This document shows positions 34,348-42,951 of a stretch of 64,000 bases of DNA, piece by piece (the stretch's first letter is position 1; the number at the start of each line of letters is the position of its first letter). The translations under genes were made by a program, and so were the position numbers. Source of the DNA: SZUA-309 sp965230005 (GTDB lineage: Bacteria; Pseudomonadota; Gammaproteobacteria; Pseudomonadales; Azotimanducaceae); the NCBI GenBank assembly GCA_965230005.1, contig OZ245934.1:5460037-5524036 (forward strand), in the 5' to 3' direction. Under the pieces are notes generated by a model. The model did no database searches and was not told the origin of the DNA. It was given only the letters and a program-made list of their open reading frames with translations.

Positions 34348-37300
34348 TCAGCCTTCTTTACGCTGGTAGTTGAGGAAGCCGGGGCAGGGGTTCTGGGTCC
34401 CCATGAGACGGTCCCAGACACCCCGTACGAGGATCGATAGGCCAGCCGTGGCAGTTGCAACGCTTGCTGCTACCGCGGCGCTGGCCGGATCGAGCTGCAG
34501 CGCCGGTTCCACGAGGGTGCCGCCGACCTTGAAATAAGGGTTCGTGATCGAGGCGGCACTGATGCCGATACCCCGTCGCGCCTGGGTTGCCAGCGAGAGA
34601 TCCAGTTTTTCGGTGGCGAGATTGACGCCGCCGTAAACGAACATGTTCACCCGGTCGGTACGCATCACAAAGCCGGGTTCGAGCTTGAGCTTGCCGTCTT
34701 TCACCGCTGCGTTCACGACCATACATTCCATGGGCGTGAACTCTTCCGTTGCGACAAAGGGATTCAGCACCTCCAGGACGTTGCTCAGGAAGTCTCCCGT
34801 GAAAGCGTTGAGCAGGGCGTTGTTGATCTCGCCCCCATCTGAGTGAATCAGGATCTTGCCATTCAGCCCCGCGGCGATGTCTGCCACCGTCAGTCCCTGG
34901 CCGTAGATGTCGACGTCGAGTGAGTAGCGGGGCACGGTTTCCGGGGCCTGCTTGACATGGGTGAAGAGCCCGAGGTCAGCGTCTTCACCCAGCAGCTTGA
35001 ACTCGACGTAGACGCCATCCGCCACGGGCCGGAACAGGGCCTGGGCGTCGAAGTAACCGAAGTTGTCCCGGAAGGCAGCCCGCTCGAGTCGCAACTCCCC
35101 GGCTTCGACCTGCAGCCTGAGATTGACGTCGTCGAGGCTCGAGCGGCGGCCGCGAAACTTGTCGATTTCGATGTCAATACTTGCGTCGAAGAGGGCGAAG
35201 TCCTCCATCGGCAGCGGACTGTCCGGGAAGAACCGAACGAGATCGTCCTCCGGTTCGATGTCTTCCCGTTCGCCGAAGAGTGCCTTCTGCAGATCGACGA
35301 GAATCATCGTTGAGGAGCGGCCCTTGAGCGTGAAGAACGGCTTATCGGTGAGGTCGATGTTGCCGCTGAGCACGAGATCGCTATCACCCCAGTTCGCCTC
35401 GGCCTGGGTAACGTTCAGGGCGTCCATGGTGCCATCGAGCTTGATGGCCAGGGCGAAGGGGACGTCCGGCCATGGCGCTTCGCCAGGCTGACCGATGTCT
35501 TTCAGAGAGTCGCCGCTGGCCTGGATCACGAGATCCGTGCGGGTCTGGTCTTCCGCATCGAGGATGCCGGCGATGGCCAGGCGGCTGGTGCCCACCTCGA
35601 GCCGCGTATCCAGGAGTTCCAGGTGACTGACCGTTGGGAGCTTGATTCCGCCAGACACGACCCAGGGGTTTTGGGGTGGTGCGTACTGGGGAAAGTCCGG
35701 AAGTAAGGCGGCGAGGTTGGCGCCGCTGCCCTGGAAAATGATTTCCGTGCCAACGAACGCTTCAGCGAAGGTCACGGTGCCATTCGCTTGCAGAGTGCCA
35801 CCTGCGGTCGTCAGGGTCAGACCCTCCAGCAGCAGCGCCTCTTCGGCGCCGCGCACGTTACCCTCCAGCACGAAGGGAATGACGCGATCGTCGAAGCGCA
35901 GCGCATTGTTGAACAGTACGTCGATGTCCTGCCCTTCCAGGCGCAGCCCCGCGCTGGTGCCCGAAAACCCGGCCTCGAAATCCATGTCTGTAGAGAAATC
36001 CAGCGTCAACGTGCGGAACCGGGCTTTGCCTTCCCTGATGGTAAGGCGGCTGTCGGCGAGTGCTGCGCGGGCAGTCACGGCCAGCGGATCGGCCGGCAGG
36101 CCCTGGTAACCGAGCTTCGCCGCAAAGGCACTGAGGTCCGCCATCTCAACGGCAGCCTGGGCGTTCAGCGCAGTGAGCGCTGACGGTACGGGCCAGGTGA
36201 CCTCCCCCTCGAGAGAAGCCCGTTCCCCGGTCAGCCGCAACTCGTTCAGCTGCATGCCGGCGTCGCTGATCCGCAGCTCCGCGTCGCCGCGGTAGGGACC
36301 GCGAAGGACATCCGGCTGTCCGGCAACGCGCAGCACTTCGGCAAAATCCTCGCCCGTCAGACGCAGCGTCAGGCGGGTGCCAAGCCAGTCTGGGAATTCG
36401 CCGATTGGCCCTGCCGCAGAAAGTTCGTGGGTGCCGACGCGAAGACTCGACTCGAGCACTTCGTCGCCGCTGGCATCGAGACTGAAATCCAGCTCGAAGG
36501 CACTTTCGGGCAGTGTGTCCACACCGAGTAGTGTTCTGAACTCACTCAGATCCTCGCCGGTCAATTGGATGCTGGCGACGGCGCCTTCGCGACGCGGAAA
36601 GGCTTCGAAGTCCGCGTTCATGAGAAAGCGGAAGTCTTCGGTCACGATCTCGATATTGGCAAGGTCGAGGTCGCCGCCGTGGCGATGCAGCGTGCCGGTG
36701 ATCGTGAATGGACCGTCGGGAAAGCCTTCGATCTGCAGGGCCTTGCCGAACACACCGGCGTCGGGGCCACGGATGTCGACGGAGCCATCCCAGCCATCGA
36801 ATTCCGCGAGGTTGAGAATCGTGCCGCTGGTTGTTATCTGAAAGCGCGACACATGACCCTGCACGGCGAGGGCGTAGCCCCGGGCCCTCGGTTCGATGCT
36901 TGCTTCCAGGGCAATGTCCTCATCGAAAATGTCGGGCATCGCGAAGAGCTCGCCGAGCACGTCGGCGTCCGGGCCGTAGACACTCAGGCCAAGATTCAGT
37001 CCGCTGAGGGTTGCGAGTTCGCCGATCTGACCATCGAGGGACAGTTCGGCGTCGTCGAGTTCCAGGGCCAGGTCGACGCTGACGCTCCCTCCGGCGAGAA
37101 ATGCCTCGAAGGTGCCGTAGCGCCCTGCAAGCCGCCAGGGATCGCCGTTGAAAGTGCCGCTGCCGACGAGATCTACCATGCCCGTCGGGTCGGTCAGCTG
37201 TGCCAAGACCGGTATCTCCACGATCATCGGCGCGAGCTCGCCGATCCGTGCCTCGATGCGGCTGCTGGACACGTGGAGCGCCTCGAGCATGAAGCTCCAG

Positions 37301-37731
37301 TCGGCGCCTGCCGTGCCGTCGTCGGGAAACTGCGACCAGTTGGGCGTGCCGTCGACCGGATCTTCCAGGAAGACTTCGGCGTCTTCTACGACCAGATCGA
37401 CGAGGCGTACGTGGTTGTCGAAGAGCGCGCCGAGGTCGATCTGCACGGCGACAAACCTTGCGCTGGCCATATAAGGCGCGGAGCCGCCCGGAGCGTTGGC
37501 GAAGGTGACCTCTCGAGCCGTGAGGCGCGGAATGGTGGCCAGCTCCAGCGTCAGCTCGCCGGCCACGACCAGCCTGCGGTCGAGATAGCGTTCGGTCAGA
37601 TCGGCAATCAGCGGCTTGAGGACGTTGGGATTGGTAATCACGTAGCCAAGCCCGAGCGCGGCGAGCAGCAGCAGGCCGGCGAGCAGCAGGGCGCCGATCC
37701 GGATCCAGCCAGCCTGTCTGGCCCGCGTCAT
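34348..37731 (-). CDS. AsmA-like envelope protein
   Basis: A 1127-residue protein from ATG 37731, chosen because a 7-codon leader with strong SD ends by overlapping this ATG; TTG 37773 and ATG 37740 are alternatives. An N-terminal membrane helix (about residues 10-32, IGALLLAGLLLLAAL) anchors a large periplasmic part with repeated beta strands. The AsmA pattern begins with TNPNVLKPLIADLTERYL and LTAREVTFAN; AsmA_2 strands run to the C-terminal ISIGAASITNPYFKVGGTLVEP end. AsmA/TamB/YhdP-type proteins help phospholipids or outer-membrane proteins cross the periplasm. Which of the paralogues it is cannot be said. Confidence 0.85.
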   Translation of the reverse strand: MTRARQAGWIRIGALLLAGLLLLAALGLGYVITNPNVLKPLIADLTERYLDRRLVVAGELTLELATIPRLTAREVTFANAPGGSAPYMASARFVAVQIDLGALFDNHVRLVDLVVEDAEVFLEDPVDGTPNWSQFPDDGTAGADWSFMLEALHVSSSRIEARIGELAPMIVEIPVLAQLTDPTGMVDLVGSGTFNGDPWRLAGRYGTFEAFLAGGSVSVDLALELDDAELSLDGQIGELATLSGLNLGLSVYGPDADVLGELFAMPDIFDEDIALEASIEPRARGYALAVQGHVSRFQITTSGTILNLAEFDGWDGSVDIRGPDAGVFGKALQIEGFPDGPFTITGTLHRHGGDLDLANIEIVTEDFRFLMNADFEAFPRREGAVASIQLTGEDLSEFRTLLGVDTLPESAFELDFSLDASGDEVLESSLRVGTHELSAAGPIGEFPDWLGTRLTLRLTGEDFAEVLRVAGQPDVLRGPYRGDAELRISDAGMQLNELRLTGERASLEGEVTWPVPSALTALNAQAAVEMADLSAFAAKLGYQGLPADPLAVTARAALADSRLTIREGKARFRTLTLDFSTDMDFEAGFSGTSAGLRLEGQDIDVLFNNALRFDDRVIPFVLEGNVRGAEEALLLEGLTLTTAGGTLQANGTVTFAEAFVGTEIIFQGSGANLAALLPDFPQYAPPQNPWVVSGGIKLPTVSHLELLDTRLEVGTSRLAIAGILDAEDQTRTDLVIQASGDSLKDIGQPGEAPWPDVPFALAIKLDGTMDALNVTQAEANWGDSDLVLSGNIDLTDKPFFTLKGRSSTMILVDLQKALFGEREDIEPEDDLVRFFPDSPLPMEDFALFDASIDIEIDKFRGRRSSLDDVNLRLQVEAGELRLERAAFRDNFGYFDAQALFRPVADGVYVEFKLLGEDADLGLFTHVKQAPETVPRYSLDVDIYGQGLTVADIAAGLNGKILIHSDGGEINNALLNAFTGDFLSNVLEVLNPFVATEEFTPMECMVVNAAVKDGKLKLEPGFVMRTDRVNMFVYGGVNLATEKLDLSLATQARRGIGISAASITNPYFKVGGTLVEPALQLDPASAAVAASVATATAGLSILVRGVWDRLMGTQNPCPGFLNYQRKEG

Positions 37732-37751
37732 GAGGACCATGAGTTGCGCAT
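37728..37751 (-). CDS. Possible 7-codon leader ORF coupled to the AsmA-like gene
   Basis: ATG at 37751 is six bases after GGGGAAGG, the best SD in this region. It encodes MRNSWSS and ends TGA at 37728-37730; the ATG of AsmA (37731) overlaps this stop as ATGA. Without this, the AsmA start codons have no well-placed SD. This suggests translational coupling, but a chance short frame is possible. Confidence 0.4.
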   Translation of the reverse strand: MRNSWSS

Positions 37752-37839
37752 GGATTGCCTTCCCCGTTGGCAACGATTCAGAGCGTGCGGCGTGTCACCC
37801 CGCCCGGGGAGAATAGCAGAGTCGCTTATCCGGCGACTG

Positions 37840-38652
37840 TCAGGCCGCCCGCTTGGCGAGCTTTGGGTCCGGTTTCAGGAAGTCGTACTCCGACTCCATG
37901 ATGTCTGTACCCATGAGCTTGTCCCAGAAGCGGAAGTAGAGCGCGTAGTTGCAGCTGAAATGCTTGTGGTGCAGGTCGTGATGCGCCGCGGTGATCAGGT
38001 GTTTTCCGGGCAGGCCTCGAAGCCACCACTTCGGGAAAATTTCATAGCCGCAATGGTTGAACACCGCTGCGAGGGTCATGAGCGTCAGGATGAAGAGAAT
38101 GCCGCCTACGTGGATGGGTACGAGCATGGCCATGACCGGCATGAACACGGCACCGAGGATCGATTCGTAGGGATGGAAGGAAAAGGCTGCCCAGGGCGTT
38201 GGCGGCCGGCTTTCGTGGTGCACCCGGTGCATGACCGGAAAGAGCGACTTCAGGTGCATGAGCCGGTGGGTCCAGTAGAAATAGGTGTCGTGCAGGAACA
38301 GGTAGATGCCGATACTCACGGGCAGATACCAGAGCGGGAAGGCGCTGAGATCGTTGTAGATGGCGGTGTAGCCGAGCTGCCACAGCTCGAGCACGACAGC
38401 CGCCGGGGCCGCGTAGATAAAGGAGGACAGGAGCGACCAGCGAATTTCCTTGGCCACGGCGCCCGGGCGGGGCTGCCCTTCCATGAGCTTGATGGCGCGC
38501 ACTTTGTCGTCGCTGCGGCCCCAGAGGAGCCAGTAGAACAGCCCGGAGATCAGGAAATAGCGCACGGCGATGATGGCCGTGAGGGCCAGGAAGGTAATGA
38601 GCAGCTTACCTGGCGGTATTTCCGAGAGCTGCCCGAGCAGGGTTTCGAACAT
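37840..38652 (-). CDS. Sterol desaturase/fatty acid hydroxylase superfamily protein
   Basis: A 270-residue inner-membrane di-iron hydroxylase-fold protein. Histidine clusters are HRLMH (129-133), HRVHH (142-146) and HHDLHH (224-229), with membrane helices around them (about 20-43, 78-95, 108-123, 180-200). It uses O2 to hydroxylate or desaturate a lipid. Because it is divergent from crtY (116 bp), a carotenoid-modifying role such as the 2-hydroxylase CrtG (same superfamily) is possible; fatty-acid or sterol hydroxylation is the alternative. Confidence 0.87.
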   Translation of the reverse strand: MFETLLGQLSEIPPGKLLITFLALTAIIAVRYFLISGLFYWLLWGRSDDKVRAIKLMEGQPRPGAVAKEIRWSLLSSFIYAAPAAVVLELWQLGYTAIYNDLSAFPLWYLPVSIGIYLFLHDTYFYWTHRLMHLKSLFPVMHRVHHESRPPTPWAAFSFHPYESILGAVFMPVMAMLVPIHVGGILFILTLMTLAAVFNHCGYEIFPKWWLRGLPGKHLITAAHHDLHHKHFSCNYALYFRFWDKLMGTDIMESEYDFLKPDPKLAKRAA

Positions 38653-38768
38653 CTGGGGAGTTCCAGTAGTGGGAGATGGCTTCCGGTACTAGGAGCGGCT
38701 TGAGTCTCACGTACAATGGCGGCCGCAGTTTAGCCCAATTGGCCTCTGAGAGGAGGAAACCCGTTCCC

Positions 38769-39938
38769 ATGTACGACGTGATCTTTGCCGGCGGTGGCCT
38801 GGCCAGCTGCCTTACCGCCTATCGATTGCGTCAGCTGCATCCGCACCTGAAGATCCTCATTGCGGAAGGGGCGGGCAGCCTGGGCGGGAATCACACCTGG
38901 TCGTTCTTTGCGACGGATCTCGCTCCATCGGCGCTCGAGTGGGTGGATCCGCTCATCGTGCATCGCTGGGCGAGCTATGAAGTCCGTTTTCCGGCCTATC
39001 GTCGTGAGTTGACTACCGGCTACTGCTCCACGAACAGCGAGTTTTTTCACACCTTCATGATGGGGGCGTTGGGAGACTGCGTGGAGCTCCGAACCCCCCT
39101 GGATGCCGTGTCACACAACAGCGTAGAAGTCGCCGGCGGCGACGTGCTCGAGGCCAAAGTCGTCATTGACGGTCGCGGCCCCATGCCGAGCCCGCACCTG
39201 ATTCTCGGTTTTCAGAAGTTCACCGGCCAGGTGTTGAGTCTGAAGAACGAGCACGGCCTTGCCGGACCCATCATCATGGACGCGACGGTACCCCAGAACG
39301 GGGACTATCGGTTCGTCTACACGCTGCCAACGGGGCCGCGTGAGGTGCTTGTGGAAGACACCCGCTACAGCAACACGCCGAGCCTCGACGGCGCAGCAGA
39401 TGCTTCGGCCATTCGTGAGTATGTGGCCGAGCAGGACTGGGAAGTCGAAAACGTCCTGCGCGAAGAGAATGGCGCGCTGCCGATTACCCTCGGCGGAGAC
39501 ATTGAGGCCTACCTGGCGGAAGGGGGAGACGTGCCCCGTATCGGGCTGCGGGCCGCGCTGTTTCACGCCACCACAGGCTACAGCTTTGCGGAGGCGGTGC
39601 GCACGGCGGACGTGCTGGCGGCGCTGCCGCAGATTGACACGGAATCTGTGCGGAGCGCGCTGGCGGCGCGCGTTCGCGAGCACTGGCAGGCGCAGAGCTA
39701 CTGGCGCCTGCTGAACCGCATGCTCTTTATCGCCGCCGAGCCGGACCGACGCTGGGTCGTCATGCAGCGTTTTTACAGTTTGCGGCAGCGACTCATCGAA
39801 AGGTTCTATGCCAGCCGCTCGTCGCGTGCTGACAAGCTCCGGATTCTCACGGGCCGCCCGCCCGTACCCATTCATCGTGCGCTGCGCGCGCTCCCCGAGC
39901 GCAGCGCCAACGCTCTTTCTCATGAGGTAGTCCATTGA
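38769..39938 (+). CDS. crtY: Lycopene beta-cyclase
   Basis: A 389-residue CrtY-type lycopene cyclase turning the ends of lycopene into beta rings (beta-carotene). The FAD-binding VIFAGGGLASCLTAYRL begins at residue 4, LGGNHTWSFF near 42, and the C-terminal FYSLRQRLIERFYASR and VPIHRALRAL match CrtY from crtE-Y-I-B-Z clusters. ATG 38769 has AGGAGG 12 bp upstream. A longer frame exists upstream without conserved sequence. The stop overlaps the crtI start. Confidence 0.94.
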   Translation: MYDVIFAGGGLASCLTAYRLRQLHPHLKILIAEGAGSLGGNHTWSFFATDLAPSALEWVDPLIVHRWASYEVRFPAYRRELTTGYCSTNSEFFHTFMMGALGDCVELRTPLDAVSHNSVEVAGGDVLEAKVVIDGRGPMPSPHLILGFQKFTGQVLSLKNEHGLAGPIIMDATVPQNGDYRFVYTLPTGPREVLVEDTRYSNTPSLDGAADASAIREYVAEQDWEVENVLREENGALPITLGGDIEAYLAEGGDVPRIGLRAALFHATTGYSFAEAVRTADVLAALPQIDTESVRSALAARVREHWQAQSYWRLLNRMLFIAAEPDRRWVVMQRFYSLRQRLIERFYASRSSRADKLRILTGRPPVPIHRALRALPERSANALSHEVVH

Positions 39939-41464
39939 CCAAGCAGACAGCAGCCGTTATCGGTTCCGGCTTCGGCGGTATGGCCCTGGCCATTCGCCTG
40001 CAATCGGCAGGCTTTCAGACCACGATCTTCGAACAGCGGGACAAGCCCGGTGGTCGCGCCTATGTCTATGAAGATCAGGGATTCACTTTTGACGCCGGGC
40101 CCACGGTGATCACCGACCCCGACTGCCTGCGGGAACTCTTCGCACTGACCGGGCGTAAGCTCGAGGACTATGTGGACCTGATTCCGGTGATGCCCTTCTA
40201 CCGGCTCTGCTGGGAAGATGGTTATTCCTTCGACTACTCGAACGACATCGAGGAAAACAACCGCCAGATCCGCGAGAAGAACCCTGCAGACGTGGAAGGC
40301 TACCGGCGTTTCCTCGAGTATTCGGAAGAGGTGCTCAAAGAAGGCTACATCAAACTTGGCACGGCGCCGTTCCTGAACTTCTCAGACATGATCAAGGCCG
40401 CGCCGCAGCTCGTCCGCCTGCAGGCTTTCCGCAGCGTTTACAGCATGGTGGCGAAGTTCATCAAAGACGAGCATCTGCGCCAGGCTTTCAGCTTTCACAC
40501 GCTGCTGGTCGGTGGTAATCCGTTCATGACCTCTTCCGTCTACACGCTCATTCATTCTCTCGAGAAGCGCTGGGGCGTTTCCTTCCCCAAGGGCGGCACG
40601 GGCGCGCTGGTTCAGGGTCTGGTGAAGCTCTTTCAGGACATCGGCGGCGAGATAAAACTGTCGGCGCCTGTGGAACAGATACTGACCGAGGGTGATCGTG
40701 TATCGGGCATTCGCACGAAAGACGGCTGGCAGGGCAATTTCGATGCCGTCGCTTCCAACGCCGACGTCGTGTTCACCTATGAAAAACTGCTGGGCCGCTC
40801 ACCGCGAGGTCAGGAAGGCGCTCGCGCCATGAAGCGTCGCTCCTTCAGCCCGTCGCTGTTCGTCACCTACTTTGGCGTCGAGGGCGACTACCCGGACCTG
40901 AAGCACCACACCATCATTTTCGGGCCCCGGTACAAGGAGCTCCTGAAAGACATCTACTCCGGGCCGGAACTGGCTGAGGACTTCTCCCTGTACCTGCACG
41001 CGCCGACGGTGTCTGATCCTGAGCTCGCGCCCCCGGGCTGTTCAACCTACTACGTGCTGTCGCCGGTACCGAACCTGAAAAAGGCGAACCTCGATTGGGA
41101 TGAGCTGGCACCGGTGTACAGCCAGCGGATCCTCGATTACCTGGAAAAGCACTACATGCCGGGGCTCAATGCTCGCATCGTCACCCGGCGGAACTTCACA
41201 CCCTTTGATTTCCGTGATGAGTTGAACGCGCATCTGGGTTCGGCGTTCTCCCTGGAGCCCGTGCTCTGGCAGAGTGCCTACTTCCGCACACACAATCGCG
41301 ACGATAAGCTCAAGGGCCTCTACTTCGCTGGTGCAGGCACCCATCCGGGCGCGGGCATCCCCGGGGTGGTTGGCTCCGGTAAAGCAACGGCATCGATCAT
41401 GCTTGAAGACTTCGGTCAGAGTTACTCAGAGCTGGACGTTTCGCACCAGTTTGCCAAGGCCTGA
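39935..41464 (+). CDS. crtI: Phytoene desaturase (lycopene-forming type)
   Basis: A 509-residue CrtI with TTG start overlapping the crtY stop (TTGA), indicating translational coupling. FAD Rossmann motif VIGSGFGGMALAIRL is at 8-22 and the dinucleotide C-terminal motif FAGAGTHPGAGIPGVV near 467. It desaturates phytoene in four steps at the membrane, giving lycopene. Length fits bacterial CrtI (about 490-510). It is between crtY and crtB in the usual order. Confidence 0.95.
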   Translation: MTKQTAAVIGSGFGGMALAIRLQSAGFQTTIFEQRDKPGGRAYVYEDQGFTFDAGPTVITDPDCLRELFALTGRKLEDYVDLIPVMPFYRLCWEDGYSFDYSNDIEENNRQIREKNPADVEGYRRFLEYSEEVLKEGYIKLGTAPFLNFSDMIKAAPQLVRLQAFRSVYSMVAKFIKDEHLRQAFSFHTLLVGGNPFMTSSVYTLIHSLEKRWGVSFPKGGTGALVQGLVKLFQDIGGEIKLSAPVEQILTEGDRVSGIRTKDGWQGNFDAVASNADVVFTYEKLLGRSPRGQEGARAMKRRSFSPSLFVTYFGVEGDYPDLKHHTIIFGPRYKELLKDIYSGPELAEDFSLYLHAPTVSDPELAPPGCSTYYVLSPVPNLKKANLDWDELAPVYSQRILDYLEKHYMPGLNARIVTRRNFTPFDFRDELNAHLGSAFSLEPVLWQSAYFRTHNRDDKLKGLYFAGAGTHPGAGIPGVVGSGKATASIMLEDFGQSYSELDVSHQFAKA

Positions 41465-41473
41465 GGCAACGCG

Positions 41474-42406
41474 GTGGATCCGGTCGTAGAACACGCCAGA
41501 GCCGTCATCGAGCAGGGCTCCAAGAGCTTCTCGACGGCGGCCAAACTGTTCGACCGTGCTACCCGTGAGCGAGCCTTCATGCTGTATGCCTGGTGTCGCC
41601 ACTGCGACGATCGCATCGATGGCCAGGAGCTGGGTTTCGGCCAGTCGTCACCGGAGCCTGAAGAGCAGCTGCGGATCCTCGAAGAGCTCACCGTGCAGAC
41701 GGAAGCGGCCCTCGACGGGGAAGCGGTTTCGGAGCCGGTCTTTCAGGCGCTGCAGCGGGTTTACCAGGCCTGCGAGATCGAGCGTCGCTACCCCCTCGAA
41801 CTCCTGGAAGGCTTCGCCATGGACGTGCAGCGCCGCGAGTACCTCACACTCGACGATACGCTGCTCTACTGCTACCACGTGGCCGGTGTCGTCGGCGCCA
41901 TGATGGCCGCCGTCATGGGCGTTCGCGATCGGGCAACGCTGGACCGGGCCATTGACCTGGGCATCGCTTTTCAGCTGACGAACATTTCACGAGACGTCAT
42001 GGAGGATGCCGCCGACGATCGCATTTACCTGCCTCGCGACTGGCTCCTGGAGGCGGGCGCGCCGACGGTCCCTGAGGAATTTGCAGGCGCGGAAGCGCAG
42101 GTGTTCCGGGTGGTCGAGCGTCTCCTCGACGAAGCTGACCGATATTACGCGTCCGCCGTCCACGGCATCCGCGCACTGCCTTTCCGCTGTGCCTGGGCCA
42201 TCGCAACGGCCGCCAGGGTTTATGGCGCCATCGGCACGGACGTGCGTCGGAAAGGGGCGGCAGCCTGGCAGGTGCGCGCAGGTACGACCAAGGCGCAGAA
42301 ACTCGGCATGCTGGTCACGAGCAGCGGCACGGCTCTGGCCGCGACGCTGTCGAACGACCCCGGCCCGGAACGTACGGGCCTCTGGACCGCGCCCAGAACG
42401 GCATGA
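41474..42406 (+). CDS. crtB: Phytoene synthase
   Basis: A 310-residue squalene/phytoene synthase from GTG 41474. The two Mg-binding Asp motifs are DDRID (45-49) and DVMEDAADDRIYLP (about 173-186). It couples two GGPP molecules to phytoene, the first committed step. It is 9 bp from crtI and clearly one operon with crtY-crtI. A short GC-rich inverted repeat follows its stop (about 42417-42431). Confidence 0.95.
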   Translation: MDPVVEHARAVIEQGSKSFSTAAKLFDRATRERAFMLYAWCRHCDDRIDGQELGFGQSSPEPEEQLRILEELTVQTEAALDGEAVSEPVFQALQRVYQACEIERRYPLELLEGFAMDVQRREYLTLDDTLLYCYHVAGVVGAMMAAVMGVRDRATLDRAIDLGIAFQLTNISRDVMEDAADDRIYLPRDWLLEAGAPTVPEEFAGAEAQVFRVVERLLDEADRYYASAVHGIRALPFRCAWAIATAARVYGAIGTDVRRKGAAAWQVRAGTTKAQKLGMLVTSSGTALAATLSNDPGPERTGLWTAPRTA

Positions 42407-42416
42407 GGCGTGCCTT

Positions 42417-42431
42417 CGGCGCCTGGCGCCG
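42417..42431 (+). repeat. Short perfect palindrome after crtB
   Basis: CGGCGCC-T-GGCGCCG, ten bases past the crtB stop. The stem is strong for its length, but loop size is only one base and no T-run follows. It may weaken read-through into the downstream genes; a terminator cannot be claimed from this alone. Confidence 0.3.
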
Positions 42432-42544
42432 TTCCGGCAACACGCGTGCACCGATCCTGAAGAAGCGGCCAGTGAGCTGAAGGCAGGCACCGGCTACCCG
42501 AACAATGACCGCAGGCGGCTTGATCGCCTGACTGGAGCGACCCC

Positions 42545-42940
42545 ATGGACCTGCTTCTGAGAATTCTCATCGGCGCCATTGCGCTGCTGTTCCTGGTGAT
42601 GGGTCTGGGCTATATGTTCGACCCCGCGTCCAATGCGGCGGACCTTTCCGTCACGCCGATCGGCGAGCACGGTCTGAACACGCTGCGCGGTGATCTCGGC
42701 GGTCTCTTTCTCGCCAGTACCGTTCTGCTCGTGCTCGGGCTGGTGCAAAGGAAGATCGAATGGTTCCTCAGCGTCGCGGTCTTCATGAGCGTGATCGCGA
42801 CCGGTCGCATCATCGGATTCATCATCGACGGTAATCCTGCCCAGCTCGCGCTGGTGGCCTTTGGCTTCGAGCTCGGTATCACCGCGCTGCTTGTGCTGGC
42901 CAGTTACCGGCAGTATCGAGCGACCGCCCAGGACCGCTAG
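42545..42940 (+). CDS. Small four-helix membrane protein (DUF4345-like)
   Basis: A 131-residue protein with about four membrane helices (near 5-25, 45-66, 72-92 and 100-122). The patterns LGYMFDPASNAADL and NTLRGDLGGLF match DUF4345-type small membrane proteins of unknown role. It follows crtB and is preceded by GGAG eight bases before the ATG. Confidence 0.65.
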   Translation: MDLLLRILIGAIALLFLVMGLGYMFDPASNAADLSVTPIGEHGLNTLRGDLGGLFLASTVLLVLGLVQRKIEWFLSVAVFMSVIATGRIIGFIIDGNPAQLALVAFGFELGITALLVLASYRQYRATAQDR

Positions 42941-42951
42941 CCAAGGCGCTT

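Noticed and set aside
36565..38703. Long plus-strand frame across AsmA and the desaturase gene
   Set aside because: It crosses two well-supported minus-strand genes and contains no domain I recognise.
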